NCBI RefSeq assembly: GCF_900115565.1
Contig: NZ_FOWW01000009.1
Coordinates: forward strand, 124,001 to 188,000
Reading direction: 5' to 3'
Source: Amycolatopsis arida
Lineage (GTDB): Bacteria > Actinomycetota > Actinomycetes > Mycobacteriales > Pseudonocardiaceae
DNA length: 64,000 nt
This document shows positions 1 to 8,318 of the stretch, piece after piece. The notes beneath the pieces are model-generated. The model was not told the DNA's origin. It saw only the letters and a program-made list of their open reading frames with translations, and made no database searches. A program made the translations under genes and the position numbers. How positions within the stretch are numbered: position 1 is the first letter of the stretch; every line of letters begins with the position of its first letter.

Positions 1-126
1 CCGGGGCTGGGCCCACCAGACGTCGCCGTCCACGACGTCGAGCCACTGGGGACTGCCACCCGCGGCCGCCACGTCCTCGGCGGTGATGGGTGAGCTCCAC
101 GTCCCATAGGGCGCAATCCTCGGCAT
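1..126 (-). CDS. S9 family (acylaminoacyl/dipeptidyl) peptidase, N-terminal 42 residues only
   Basis: An open frame runs leftward from an ATG at 126-124 to the window edge without a stop. Residues 6-23 read PYGTWSSPITAEDVAAAG and a DGDVWW block follows; this is the usual opening of the beta-propeller domain in actinobacterial S9C peptidases, cytosolic serine peptidases that process short peptides. The propeller and the alpha/beta-hydrolase catalytic domain lie outside the window, so activity cannot be judged. A GGCGGA stretch just upstream is a weak ribosome site. The gene is divergent from the DUF3090 gene, and the 162 bases between them must hold both promoters. Recognition rests on the short N-terminal motif alone. 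Confidence 0.75.
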   Translation of the reverse strand, partial: MPRIAPYGTWSSPITAEDVAAAGGSPQWLDVVDGDVWWAQPR

Positions 127-288
127 TCCGCCAGCGTAAGCGGCGCTCTCGCGGTCGGGGCAGTCGACGCACCCAGCGCCGCACGGGCTCACGAAAAGCT
201 GACGAAACCCTCATATCCCGCCGACGAGCAGCGGAAACCGGGGCGGTGGATGCCGCAGTGACGCGGTTGGCCTAGGGTCGTAGTTGCC

Positions 289-864
289 ATGGCACGCGTC
301 ATTCATGTCTTCCGTCAGCCCGACCGGTTCGTCGCCGGAACCGTCGGCGAGCCCGGCGATCGCACGTTCTACCTGCAGGCGTCGGAGGACGTCCGCACGA
401 TCAGCGTGACGATCGAGAAGCAGCAGGTGGCGGTGCTCGCCGAGCGGCTCAGCTCGCTGCTGGAGGAGGTCGCCACCCGGTTCGGCGCGGACATCCCCGA
501 GGAGGTTCCGGACGAGCTGGTCGACGTCGACCCGCTGGACGTGCCCGTCGAGGAGGAGTTCCGAGTCGGCACCATGGGCCTTGGCTGGGACGCCGAGAGC
601 AGCGCCGTCGTCGTCGAGCTGCTGGCGATCACCGAGGGCGAGGTCGACGAGACGGTCGTGCTCGACGACACCGAGGAGGGCCCGGACGCCGTACGGGTGT
701 TCCTGTCCCCGCTGGCCGCCCGCGCGTTCGCCGAGCGTGCCGAGCGCGTCGTCAACGCCGGTCGCAAGCCCTGCCCGCTCTGCGGGGAGCCGCTCGACCC
801 GGCCGGGCACATCTGCCCGCGGCAGAACGGCTACCGCCGGGCCGCGGACCTCGGCGGGGAATGA
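289..864 (+). CDS. DUF3090 family protein with C-terminal zinc ribbon
   Basis: A 191-residue cytosolic protein of the actinobacterial DUF3090 (TIGR03847) family, function unknown. The N-terminal region (about 1-100) is the conserved domain, opening with MARVIHVFRQPDRFVAGTVG. The C-terminus carries CPLCGEPLDPAGHICPRQNG (about residues 163-182), a CxxC...C zinc-ribbon-like tail. In mycobacteria and streptomycetes this family sits beside a histidine phosphatase, a SCO1664-type protein and mshC of mycothiol synthesis; here only the SCO1664 partner follows, with an ATGA overlap showing translational coupling. A TAGGGT box at 273-278 lies 10 bases before the ATG and is a likely -10 element. Confidence 0.85.
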   Translation: MARVIHVFRQPDRFVAGTVGEPGDRTFYLQASEDVRTISVTIEKQQVAVLAERLSSLLEEVATRFGADIPEEVPDELVDVDPLDVPVEEEFRVGTMGLGWDAESSAVVVELLAITEGEVDETVVLDDTEEGPDAVRVFLSPLAARAFAERAERVVNAGRKPCPLCGEPLDPAGHICPRQNGYRRAADLGGE

Positions 865-1679
865 CCGCGGAGGTGGCCGGGCCCGAGTTCGACCCGGCGG
901 ACCCGGCGGCGCGGGACCTGATCGCCAAGGGACGGCTCACCGTGGAGGGGCGGCTGGTCGACGCCTCGAACGTGACCCTGTTCTGCTCCGTCGAGTTGGA
1001 CGGGGTCACCGCGAACGCCGTCTACAAGCCGGTGGCGGGGGAGCGACCGCTGTGGGACTTCCCGGACGGCACGCTCGCCGGCCGGGAGGTGGCCACCTAC
1101 CTGATCGCCGCGGACTCCGGCCTCGGCCACGTGCCGCCCACCGTGCTGCGGGATGGACCGTTCGGCGAGGGCATGGTGCAGCTGTGGGTGGAGACCACCG
1201 ACGAGGAGTTGGTGGACGTCCTTCCGCCGGCGCGGCTGCCGGAGGGCTGGCGGGTGGTGCTGCACGCCCACGACCGGTCCGGGGAGCCCGCCGTGCTGGC
1301 GCACGCCGACCATCCGGGGATCCGGGAGTTGGCCGTGCTCGACGTCGTGGTGAACAACACCGACCGCAAGGGTGGGCACGTGCTGGCCGGCGCCGACGGC
1401 CGGGTGTACGGCGTGGACCACGGGATCTGCCTGCACGCCGAGCCGAAGCTGCGGACCGTGCTGTGGGGCTGGGCCGGCGACCCGCTGCCCGACGACGTCG
1501 TGGCGAAGGTCCACCGGCTGCGCCGCGCCCTGGACGGCCCGCTCGGCGACGAGCTCACGCCGCACCTGACCGCCACGGAGTTGCGGGCCGTGGCCGAGCG
1601 CGCTGAGCGACTGCTGGCGCACCCGGTGTTCCCCGAGCCGGGCGACGACTGGCGGGCCATTCCCTGGCCATTGTTCTGA
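861..1679 (+). CDS. SCO1664 family protein (PI3/PI4-kinase-like fold)
   Basis: A 272-residue protein of family TIGR03843/SCO1664. Its ATG overlaps the stop of the DUF3090 gene (ATGA at 861-864), so the two form an operon. Residues about 165-194 contain NNTDRKGGHVL followed by GVDHGICLH, which resembles the catalytic loop (D/NxxxxN) and metal-binding (DHG) motifs of PI3/PI4-kinase and HipA-type kinases. Substrate and reaction are unknown. The family co-occurs with mycothiol genes, so a link to thiol metabolism is often guessed but unproven. Length is typical for the family and nothing suggests damage. Confidence 0.85.
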   Translation: MTAEVAGPEFDPADPAARDLIAKGRLTVEGRLVDASNVTLFCSVELDGVTANAVYKPVAGERPLWDFPDGTLAGREVATYLIAADSGLGHVPPTVLRDGPFGEGMVQLWVETTDEELVDVLPPARLPEGWRVVLHAHDRSGEPAVLAHADHPGIRELAVLDVVVNNTDRKGGHVLAGADGRVYGVDHGICLHAEPKLRTVLWGWAGDPLPDDVVAKVHRLRRALDGPLGDELTPHLTATELRAVAERAERLLAHPVFPEPGDDWRAIPWPLF

Positions 1680-1803
1680 TCTCCGCTGTCCGGTTCCCCT
1701 CACCGAGCGCTTGGTGACCCCCGGCACACCCGCGTGACCTCGACCTTACTCGATGTTCGAGGGTGGGAAGTGGCTGGTTCACGAGGGACGAGGAGTGGTG
1801 GTC

Positions 1804-2775
1804 ATGCGGGCGATCCAGGTGGCGGAGTTCGGTGGCCCGGAGGTGCTGGTGCCCGGCGACGTGCCGGATCCCGTGCCCGGCCCGGGGCAGGCGCTGCTCG
1901 CGGTCGCGGCGGTGGACGTGCTGTTCGTCGAGACGCAGATCCGGCGGGGTGGCTTCGGCGAGTACTTCGACGTGCGGCTTCCGTACGTGCCCGGTGGCGG
2001 GGTGGGCGGCGAGGTGGTCGCGGTCGGCGACCCCGGCGACGCGGACTGGGTCGGCCGGCGCGTCGTCACCCAGGGCGCGGAGTCCGGTGCCTACGCAGAG
2101 CGGGCGGCCGCCCCGGTGGGCGGGCTGGTGCCGGTGCCGGACGGGCTGGGGCTGTCGGAGGCCACCGCGCTGGTGCACGACGGTCACACCGCGATGGTGG
2201 TGCTGGAGCAGGCGGCCCTGCGGCCCGGCGAGTGGGTGCTGGTGACCGGCGCCGCGGGCGGCATGGGGGTGTTGCTGGTGCAGCTCGCCGTGGCCGCGGG
2301 GGCGCGGGTCGTCGCGGCCGCGCGGGGTGAGCGGAAGCTGGCGCTGGTCCGCGAGTTGGGCGCCGAGGTCGCGGTCGACCACACCGATCCCGGGTGGGTG
2401 AAGGTGGTGCGGGACGCGACCGGCGGCCGTGGAGCGGACGTGGTGCTCGACGGCATCGGCGGGGAGGTCGGCCGGGCCGCGTTCGAGGCGACCGCGGATG
2501 GCGGCCGGTTCTCCGCGCACGGGGCGCCCAGCGGTGAGTTCGCCAGGGTCGACCCGGCGGAGGTGGCCAGGCGCGGCGTGACCCTGCGCGGGATCGACGA
2601 CGTGCGGGCCGCGACCGGAACGGACGGCCGGCGGTTGGCCGGCGCGCTGGCGGCGGCCGCGGAAGGGCGGGTCCGGCCGGTCATCGGGCAGACCTTCCCG
2701 CTGGAGCGGGCCGCCGACGCGCACGCCGCGATCGAGGCCCGCGCGGTGATCGGCAAAACCCTGCTGCTGCCCTGA
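1804..2775 (+). CDS. Zinc-binding dehydrogenase / NADPH:quinone reductase-like MDR protein
   Basis: A 323-residue medium-chain dehydrogenase/reductase of the quinone oxidoreductase (QOR, zeta-crystallin) type. Residues 1-120 form the GroES-like domain (MRAIQVAEFGGPEVL start); the Rossmann NADPH site is VTGAAGGMGVLLVQLA around residue 150. The cysteine/histidine ligands of catalytic zinc in alcohol dehydrogenases are absent, which fits a QOR. It probably reduces quinones or enones in the cytosol with NADPH. The ATG at 1804 is preferred over the upstream in-frame ATG at 1753 because GAGGAG sits 9 bases before it and the family begins at MRAI. It reads toward, and stops 24 bases before, the phosphotransferase gene. 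Confidence 0.85.
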   Translation: MRAIQVAEFGGPEVLVPGDVPDPVPGPGQALLAVAAVDVLFVETQIRRGGFGEYFDVRLPYVPGGGVGGEVVAVGDPGDADWVGRRVVTQGAESGAYAERAAAPVGGLVPVPDGLGLSEATALVHDGHTAMVVLEQAALRPGEWVLVTGAAGGMGVLLVQLAVAAGARVVAAARGERKLALVRELGAEVAVDHTDPGWVKVVRDATGGRGADVVLDGIGGEVGRAAFEATADGGRFSAHGAPSGEFARVDPAEVARRGVTLRGIDDVRAATGTDGRRLAGALAAAAEGRVRPVIGQTFPLERAADAHAAIEARAVIGKTLLLP

Positions 2776-2799
2776 CCGTGCGCGTGCGAGGCTGGCGGC

Positions 2800-3711
2800 A
2801 TGACGGAGGGGATGGCGCCGGGCGTGCCGGTGCTCGACGACGCGGCGCGGGAGCGGTTGGTCGACCGGTTCGGACCGGAGGTGCGCGCCTGGTGCGCCGA
2901 GTTGCCCGACCGGCTGGCCCGGCTGACCCACCGGTGGCGGCTGCGGGTCGAGTCCGCCCTGCCCGGCGGCACCGGCCGCACGTTCGGCGGCACCGACGCC
3001 GGCGGGCGGTTCGTGGTGCTCAAGCTGACCCCCGATCCGGACATCGCGACCACCGAGGCCACCGCGCTGCGGGCGTGGACCGGCAGTGGCGCCGCGGCCG
3101 ACCTGCTCGCCGCCGACCCCGCGGAGGGCGCGCTGCTGCTGGCCGGGGTGCGCCCGGGAACACCGCTGGCCGAGCTGCCCGGCCGGGAGCTCCCGTGGCC
3201 CGCGGTCGGCGCGCTGCTGACCCGGCTGCGGGCGGTCCGGGCCCCGGCCGGTCTCGGCTCGCTGGTCGAGCGGGTCGACGCGATGTTCGCACTCGCCCGG
3301 CGGCGCGGGATCCTCGAGTCCCTCGCGCTCGACCCCGCGTTGCTGGAGGCCTCCGTGGCGGCGGCCCGCGCGCTGGCCGAGGACCACGCCGGCCGGCCGG
3401 CCCTCGTGCACGGCGATCTGCACCCCGGCAACGTGCTCGACGCCGGGGCCGGGACCGTGGTGGCGATCGACCCGCGGCCCTGCGCCGGCGACCCGACGTT
3501 CGACGCGGTGGACTGGGCGGTGCTGCCGGTGCGGGACGGCGGCACGCTCGCCGACGGCGTGGCCGCGGTGTGTCGGGTGGCGCCGGCCGTCGACCCGAAC
3601 CGGCTGACCCGGTGGTGCCGGGCGATCGCGGTGCTGGTCGCCGGCGCCGAGCTGCGCAAGCACGGCCGCACGCCCTACGTCGACACCCTGCTCGCCCTCG
3701 CGCCACGGTGA
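2800..3711 (+). CDS. Aminoglycoside/hydroxyurea phosphotransferase family protein
   Basis: A 303-residue kinase-fold protein. The catalytic and metal motifs are VHGDLHPGNVLDAG (about residues 204-217) and AIDPRPCAGDPTFDAVDW just after, the pattern of the streptomycin 6-kinase/hydroxyurea-kinase branch (APH_6_hur). Members transfer ATP gamma-phosphate to aminoglycosides or small metabolites; many chromosomal copies do not give resistance, so the substrate is open. It follows the quinone reductase by 24 bases. A GAGGCT box six bases before the ATG suggests it may also have its own leaderless promoter. Confidence 0.82.
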   Translation: MTEGMAPGVPVLDDAARERLVDRFGPEVRAWCAELPDRLARLTHRWRLRVESALPGGTGRTFGGTDAGGRFVVLKLTPDPDIATTEATALRAWTGSGAAADLLAADPAEGALLLAGVRPGTPLAELPGRELPWPAVGALLTRLRAVRAPAGLGSLVERVDAMFALARRRGILESLALDPALLEASVAAARALAEDHAGRPALVHGDLHPGNVLDAGAGTVVAIDPRPCAGDPTFDAVDWAVLPVRDGGTLADGVAAVCRVAPAVDPNRLTRWCRAIAVLVAGAELRKHGRTPYVDTLLALAPR

Positions 3712-3828
3712 CGGGTTCCGCCCGACGCGCGCGGACCCTCGGCAATCTCCGCGCCCGGCGGCGGGCAGACTGACCCACACCCGTTCCGGCCCGCCGCGGA
3801 GAGCCGTGCCGAGAGCCATGGAGGCCAG

Positions 3829-4185
3829 ATGCACCACGTGATCCGCCAGGTCCACCAGCCCGAGGGGCCGCGCAACGCCCGGTTCGAGGGCGAGCCCTAC
3901 CGTGCCGGGATCTCATTCTTCCTGGTGGACGCCGAGCCCGGCCAGGGCCCGGCCCTGCACCGGCATCCGTACCCGGAGACGTGGATCGTGCGGTCGGGTC
4001 GGGCGGTGTTCACCGCCGACGGCGAGGACGTCACCGCCGGCCCCGGCGACGTCGTCGTGGTCGAGGCGAACAGCCCGCACAAGTTCCGCAACACCGGCAC
4101 CGACCGGTTGGAGCTGGTCTGCGTCCACGCCGCGGAGCGGTTCGTGACCGAGTGGCTGGACGACCCCGACACGCCGCGGCGCTGA
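3829..4185 (+). CDS. Cupin domain-containing protein
   Basis: A 118-residue single-domain cupin. The first metal motif is seen as GPALHRHPYPETWIVRSG (residues about 41-58) and the second as SPHKFRNTG (about 83-91), giving the His/Glu set that normally holds one metal ion. Small cupins of this kind act as dioxygenases, isomerases or metabolite-binding regulators, and sequence alone does not choose between them. A GGAG lies five bases before the ATG. It converges with the NmrA-like gene, whose stop is 25 bases away. Confidence 0.82.
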   Translation: MHHVIRQVHQPEGPRNARFEGEPYRAGISFFLVDAEPGQGPALHRHPYPETWIVRSGRAVFTADGEDVTAGPGDVVVVEANSPHKFRNTGTDRLELVCVHAAERFVTEWLDDPDTPRR

Positions 4186-4209
4186 CAGCGGGGACGACCG
4201 TCACCGCCG

Positions 4210-5055
4210 TTACAGCTCGCTCAGCCGGACGTGCCGGAAGCGGTCGGCGGTGCGCCTGGCCCACTCGGCGAACGTGGTCGGCGGGTGGCCCATGATCCGC
4301 TCGAAGTCGCGCTCCGGGATCATCCGCATCTCGTCGCCCCCGGTGAGCAGCCAGTCCGCGGTCTCCTCGTCCACCCCGTGGTCCAGGAGCTGGGCCCGCC
4401 CCTGCTCCCGGGTCAACTCCACGTACCGGACCTCCCGGCCGAGCGCCGCGCCGATCGCCCGCACCTTGTCCGGCACGGTGAGCGCCTCCGGCCCGCTCAG
4501 CCGCACCGGCCCCGGCGGGTGCTCGTCGGTGCGCAGCAGCCGGGCGGCGATCGCGGCGATGTCGTCCATCGCGATGGGCGTGTCGGTGGCGTTCGGGAAC
4601 GGCTCGCGCACCACGCCCTCGTCCCGGATCGCCTCCGCCCAGCCGAGGGTGTTCTCCATGAACGCCCCCGGTCGCAGGTGGTGGCAGGTGAACCCGGCGT
4701 CCTCGATCGCCCGCTCGATGACGGCGAACGAGCGCGCGTAGTCGTCCTCGGCGTCGGGGTCGGCGAGGATCGACGACAGCGCCACCACCTTCCGCACGCC
4801 CGCCGCCCTGGCCAGCTCAGCGAACTCCCGCACCGTCTCCGGCAGCGGCGCGAGGTACACCCGGTCCACCCCGGCCAGCGCCGGCGGCAGCGTCTCCGGG
4901 CGACCCAGGTACCCCCTCACCACCTCGACCTCCGCCGGCAGCGCCGCCTTGGCCGGGTTCGTGGTCAGCGCTCGCACCTTCTCGCCGGTGCCGACGAGGT
5001 GGTCGACCACCATTCGGCCGATGTTGCCGGTCGCGCCGGTCACCAGGATCGTCAT
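4210..5055 (-). CDS. NmrA-like NAD(P)H-binding atypical SDR protein
   Basis: A 281-residue Rossmann-fold protein. The N-terminus MTILVTGATGNIGRMVVDHL carries the GxxGxxG dinucleotide motif typical of NmrA/SDR_a5 proteins, which bind NAD(P) and act as oxidoreductases or redox sensors. An RMIPERDFERIMGHPPTTF segment near the C-terminus is typical of the actinobacterial subgroup. The ATG at 5055 gives the canonical start; a longer in-frame extension to 5157 lacks homology. A perfect palindrome ACCGTACGGT lies 25 bases upstream and probably serves as an operator. No partner redox gene is adjacent. Confidence 0.85.
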   Translation of the reverse strand: MTILVTGATGNIGRMVVDHLVGTGEKVRALTTNPAKAALPAEVEVVRGYLGRPETLPPALAGVDRVYLAPLPETVREFAELARAAGVRKVVALSSILADPDAEDDYARSFAVIERAIEDAGFTCHHLRPGAFMENTLGWAEAIRDEGVVREPFPNATDTPIAMDDIAAIAARLLRTDEHPPGPVRLSGPEALTVPDKVRAIGAALGREVRYVELTREQGRAQLLDHGVDEETADWLLTGGDEMRMIPERDFERIMGHPPTTFAEWARRTADRFRHVRLSEL

Positions 5056-5079
5056 GCCCAAACCCCCAAAACTCAGTAC

Positions 5080-5089
5080 ACCGTACGGT
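5080..5089. promoter_or_regulatory. Candidate operator, 10-bp perfect palindrome
   Basis: ACCGTACGGT is its own reverse complement and lies 25-34 bases upstream of the NmrA-like start, next to CAGTACA. Genes of this type are commonly controlled by TetR-family repressors that bind such sites; the nearest TetR gene is at 6182, but no link is shown. Confidence 0.4.
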
Positions 5090-5261
5090 CTTTGCCTCAG
5101 TCTACTGACCGGGCGAGGTCCTCGCCAGAACCCGGCAGTGTCCTGGCGTCCCGCCAAGCGCGGGTGCCTGGCCGTTAGGGTTCCGGTGTCCGCGGTCGTG
5201 CTCGTGCCAGGTGGTCGACGCCGACCTCGTCGGACGTGGATTCACCTCGGAAAGGCAAGGC

Positions 5262-6074
5262 ATGCAACCGTCGTCGTCCTCGGAGCCGGGCACCCGGCAG
5301 CCGTCGCCCACCACCTACGGGTTCGTGGGAACGGGTGAGATCACCGCCGCCATCGTCGAGGGCCTCAGCACACGGGGCGACGAGGCTCCCGCGGTCTTCC
5401 TGTCTCCACGCGGTCGCGCCGTCGGGCGCGAGCTGGCCGACCGGTTTCCGAACGTGCGGGTGTGCGGCAGTAACCAGGAGGTGCTCGAGAGCGCGACGTC
5501 GATCGTGCTCGCGGTGCGGGCACCGCTGGCTCGGGAGGTACTGGCGGAGCTGTCGTTCCGACCCGAGCACGTGCTGCTGAGTGCGGTGGCCGGAGTGCGG
5601 CGGGAACGGTTGCTCGACTGGGCCGCCCCCACCGGGCGCGTCGTCCGGACCATACCGCTGCCGCAGGCGGCACGCGGCCAGAGCCTGACCGTGATGTACC
5701 CGGACGACGCCGCCGCCCGTGAGCTGTTCGACCGTGTCGGTGGTGTCCTCGTACCGGACGAGGAAGAGACCCTGGAGGCGTTCAGCGCGGCAACGGCCAC
5801 CTTCGCCGCGCATCTGGACTACCTCGGCACCATCGCGAGCTGGCTGGCCGACCACGGGGTGGACCACGACGCCGCGACCGCCTACGTCGCGCACGTCTTC
5901 GGCCAGCTGGGCCAGTCCCTGTCGCGGCACACCGGATCGCTCGCCACGCTGGCCGGCAAGCACACGACCCCGGGTGGGATCAACGAGCAGCTCATGTCCG
6001 ACCTGCGCCGCGACGGCGTGCCCGGCGCGGTGCGGCGCGCCCTCGACCGGATCCTGGTTCGCCTGCGCGAGTGA
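5262..6074 (+). CDS. Pyrroline-5-carboxylate reductase-like NAD(P)-binding protein
   Basis: A 270-residue protein related to ProC. The Rossmann motif YGFVGTGEITAAIVEGLS lies at about residues 19-36 after a short Ser/Pro-rich extension, and an all-helical C-terminal dimerisation domain follows. The HTTPGGINEQ segment near residue 230 corresponds to the ProC signature (usually SPGGTT), but is altered here. It is therefore a ProC-like paralogue, perhaps acting on a different imine, rather than the housekeeping proC. The ATG at 5262 is chosen because GGAAAGG precedes it; the in-frame ATG at 5211 has no good site. Confidence 0.78.
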   Translation: MQPSSSSEPGTRQPSPTTYGFVGTGEITAAIVEGLSTRGDEAPAVFLSPRGRAVGRELADRFPNVRVCGSNQEVLESATSIVLAVRAPLAREVLAELSFRPEHVLLSAVAGVRRERLLDWAAPTGRVVRTIPLPQAARGQSLTVMYPDDAAARELFDRVGGVLVPDEEETLEAFSAATATFAAHLDYLGTIASWLADHGVDHDAATAYVAHVFGQLGQSLSRHTGSLATLAGKHTTPGGINEQLMSDLRRDGVPGAVRRALDRILVRLRE

Positions 6075-6181
6075 CGCGCGTGCCGCCGGCCTGGCCCGCG
6101 CGTCGGCGAGCGCGGGGCGGTGCTGCGATGACCCTGCTCGGTGATCCCGGCGCGGGTCGGGTGAGCTCTAGGATCTGCCCG

Positions 6182-6907
6182 GTGAGCGACACGTCCCCCA
6201 CGCGCGGACTGCGCCTGCTCTGGCTGGGCGACACGGTCCCGCGCCGCGGCCCCAGGCCGGCCCTGCGCCTCGAGCGCGTCGTGCGGGCCGCGATCGAGAT
6301 CGCCGACGCCGAGGGCCTTCCCGCGCTGTCCATGCGCAAGGTGGCCGACCGGCTCGCGGTCGGCACGATGTCGCTCTACACCTACGTCCCGGCCAAGACC
6401 GACCTCGTCGCCCTGATGCTCGACGCCGTCGACGCCGAGGGCGTCCTGCCACACACCGTCGGCGGCTCCTGGCGGACCAAGGTGGAGACGTGGGCCCGCG
6501 AGGACTGGGCGCTCTACCACCGGCACGAGTGGGTCCTGGACGCGTCGGCCCGCCGGCCGCTGGGCCCGCACTCGCTCTGCCGCTACGACTCCGCGCTGCG
6601 CTCGCTCACCGGGATCGGCCTGCCCGCGGCCGCGGTGGTCGCCGCCACCGAAGCCATCGACGGCTACATCCGCGGCATGGCCCGCCGCTCGGTCGAGACC
6701 CGCCGGCGGGAGCGGAACAGCGGGGTCGGGGAAGCCGAGTGGTGGGCCGAGCACCAGGCGCTGCTGCGCACCTACGCCGGCGCCGAGGAGTTCCCCACGA
6801 TCCACGCGCTGGACGCCGAGGGAGCCTTCGACGGCGCCGGCGACACCTTCGAGTTCGGCCTGCGGCGGCTGCTCGACGGGATCGCCGGGCAGCTCGGCGC
6901 GTCGTGA
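6182..6907 (+). CDS. TetR/AcrR family transcriptional regulator
   Basis: A 241-residue regulator. The helix-turn-helix lies at about residues 30-75 (AAIEIADAEGLPALSMRKVADRL then VGTMSLYTYVPAKTDL), and the long C-terminal ligand domain resembles TetR_C. The start is set at GTG 6182 because a TAGGAT -10 box (6169-6174) lies exactly seven bases before it, the pattern of a leaderless mRNA. Earlier in-frame starts at 6071 (overlapping the upstream stop) and 6128 are possible but would place the -10 box inside the gene. Target genes are unknown; the downstream DUF3097 gene has its own -10 box. Confidence 0.85.
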   Translation: MSDTSPTRGLRLLWLGDTVPRRGPRPALRLERVVRAAIEIADAEGLPALSMRKVADRLAVGTMSLYTYVPAKTDLVALMLDAVDAEGVLPHTVGGSWRTKVETWAREDWALYHRHEWVLDASARRPLGPHSLCRYDSALRSLTGIGLPAAAVVAATEAIDGYIRGMARRSVETRRRERNSGVGEAEWWAEHQALLRTYAGAEEFPTIHALDAEGAFDGAGDTFEFGLRRLLDGIAGQLGAS

Positions 6908-6945
6908 CACCACCGCCGCCGCGGGAGGCGCTAGCGTCGAGCCCC

Positions 6946-7755
6946 GTGCGCTCCCACTCCTACCACGACGTGCTGACCGGCCGGCGCCGGCGCGCGGCGG
7001 TACGCGAGGTCGTCGCCGAACCCGGCCTGGTGCTGGAGGATCCGACCAGCGGCTTCTGCGGCGCGCTCGTGCGCCTCGAGCACGGCGCCGCCGTGCTCGA
7101 GGACCGGCACGGCCGACACCGGGTCTTCCCGCTGGCGCCCGCCGCGTTCCTGCTGGAGGGCAAGCCGGTCACCCTGGTTCCACCCCGCGCCCAGCCCGAC
7201 CCGCGAGGCCGGCGCTCGGCGTCCGGCTCGGTCCGGGTCACCGGGCTGCGGGCACGCACCGCGCGCGACTCCCGGATCTGGGTCGAGGGCAGGCACGACG
7301 CCGAGCTGGTGGAGCGGGTCTGGGGACACGACCTGCGGGTCGAGGGGGTCGTGGTGGAGCCGCTGGACGGCGTGGACGAGCTGGCCGACCGGGTCGCCGA
7401 GTTCGGCCCCGGCCCCGGCCGGCGGCTCGGCGTGCTGGTCGACCATCTGGTCCCGGGCAGCAAGGAATCCCGCCTGGTCGCCGCGGTCCGCGACGACGAC
7501 GTCCTCGTCACCGGGCACCCGTACGTCGACGTGTGGCAGGCGGTCCGGCCGGCCGCGGTCGGGATCACCGCATGGCCGACCGTGCCGCGGGACCGCGAGT
7601 GGAAGGCGGGGGTGTGCGCGGCGCTCGGCTGGGGCGAGCCCGCGGCGGGCTGGCGGCGCGTTCTCGCCGGCGTGCGCAGCTTCCGTGACCTGGAGACCCC
7701 GCTGATCGGCGCGGTCGAACGGTTGATCGACTTCGTCACCACGCAGGGGGAGTGA
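6946..7755 (+). CDS. DUF3097 family protein with TOPRIM-like motifs
   Basis: A 269-residue actinobacterial protein of family DUF3097. The first third is a small beta-rich domain (AAVLEDRHGRHRVFPL). The middle carries IWVEGRHDAELVERVWG (about residues 109-125) and, 50 residues later, LGVLVDHLVPGSKESRL. These recall the glutamate strand (VEGxxD) and the DxD strand of TOPRIM domains such as RNase M5, although the second acidic residue is replaced. A nuclease or nucleotide-binding role is therefore possible but unproven. GTG 6946 is chosen because a TAGCGT box (6932-6937) sits eight bases before it. Confidence 0.82.
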   Translation: MRSHSYHDVLTGRRRRAAVREVVAEPGLVLEDPTSGFCGALVRLEHGAAVLEDRHGRHRVFPLAPAAFLLEGKPVTLVPPRAQPDPRGRRSASGSVRVTGLRARTARDSRIWVEGRHDAELVERVWGHDLRVEGVVVEPLDGVDELADRVAEFGPGPGRRLGVLVDHLVPGSKESRLVAAVRDDDVLVTGHPYVDVWQAVRPAAVGITAWPTVPRDREWKAGVCAALGWGEPAAGWRRVLAGVRSFRDLETPLIGAVERLIDFVTTQGE

Positions 7756-7770
7756 GTTGGACGGTGGCAA

Positions 7771-7819
7771 GGTCACGCGTAGGTCACGTCCGGTCGTCGA
7801 CTTCGTGCGAACGGTCACG
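7771..7819 (+). promoter_or_regulatory. PHO-box-like direct repeats upstream of nfeD
   Basis: The heptamer GGTCACG occurs at 7771-7777, 7782-7788 and 7813-7819. The first two are 11 bases apart, the repeat unit length of streptomycete PhoP boxes (consensus close to GTTCACC), and all three lie just upstream of the NfeD start at 7838. This may be a PhoP-type or other direct-repeat activator site. Confidence 0.35.
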
Positions 7820-7837
7820 ATCTGACACGATGTCCGC

Positions 7838-8269
7838 ATGACAGCGGCACTCATTTGGCTCGTCGTCGGGATCGCGCTGATCGTCGCCGAGGTCCTCTCC
7901 GGCGACTTCGTGCTGTTGATGCTCGGATTGGGCGCCCTCGCCGGTGCGGGGTCCGCCGCGATCAGCGGCAACCCCGTCGTCGACGTCGCCGTCTTCGCGG
8001 TCGCCTCGGTGGGCCTGCTGGTGCTGGCCAGGCCAGCGCTGAAACGGAGGTTCCTCGCCGGGCCGGGGGTGAAGACCAACACCGACGCCCTGGTCGGGGC
8101 GCAGGCCGTTGTGTTGTCTACAGTAGACGCTCATGGTGGGCAGGTGAAGCTGGCCGGAGACGTCTGGTCCGCCCGCAGCTTCGCCGATGGCCAGGTGATC
8201 CAGCCCGGCACCGCCGTCACCGTCGTGGAGATCTCCGGGGCTACGGCTGTCGTGTCGGCGGAGCCGTGA
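7838..8269 (+). CDS. NfeD family membrane protein
   Basis: A 143-residue protein with two to three N-terminal membrane helices (about residues 3-70, MTAALIWLVVGIALIVAEV start) and a C-terminal OB-fold domain of about 60 residues. NfeD proteins partner with SPFH/flotillin proteins in membrane microdomains. The SPFH gene follows after 49 bases, so the two form the standard pair. The protein is of the short NfeD1b type without the ClpP-like protease domain. Three GGTCACG repeats upstream may control it. Confidence 0.85.
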   Translation: MTAALIWLVVGIALIVAEVLSGDFVLLMLGLGALAGAGSAAISGNPVVDVAVFAVASVGLLVLARPALKRRFLAGPGVKTNTDALVGAQAVVLSTVDAHGGQVKLAGDVWSARSFADGQVIQPGTAVTVVEISGATAVVSAEP

Positions 8270-8318
8270 CCCGCACCTCGGGAGCACCACTCGCCGACCA
8301 TTCGAAGGGGAGAATGTC

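Noticed and set aside
1555-3855. Minus-strand open frame of 766 codons
   Set aside because: It lies opposite three recognisable genes and encodes Gln/Arg/Gly-rich low-complexity sequence.
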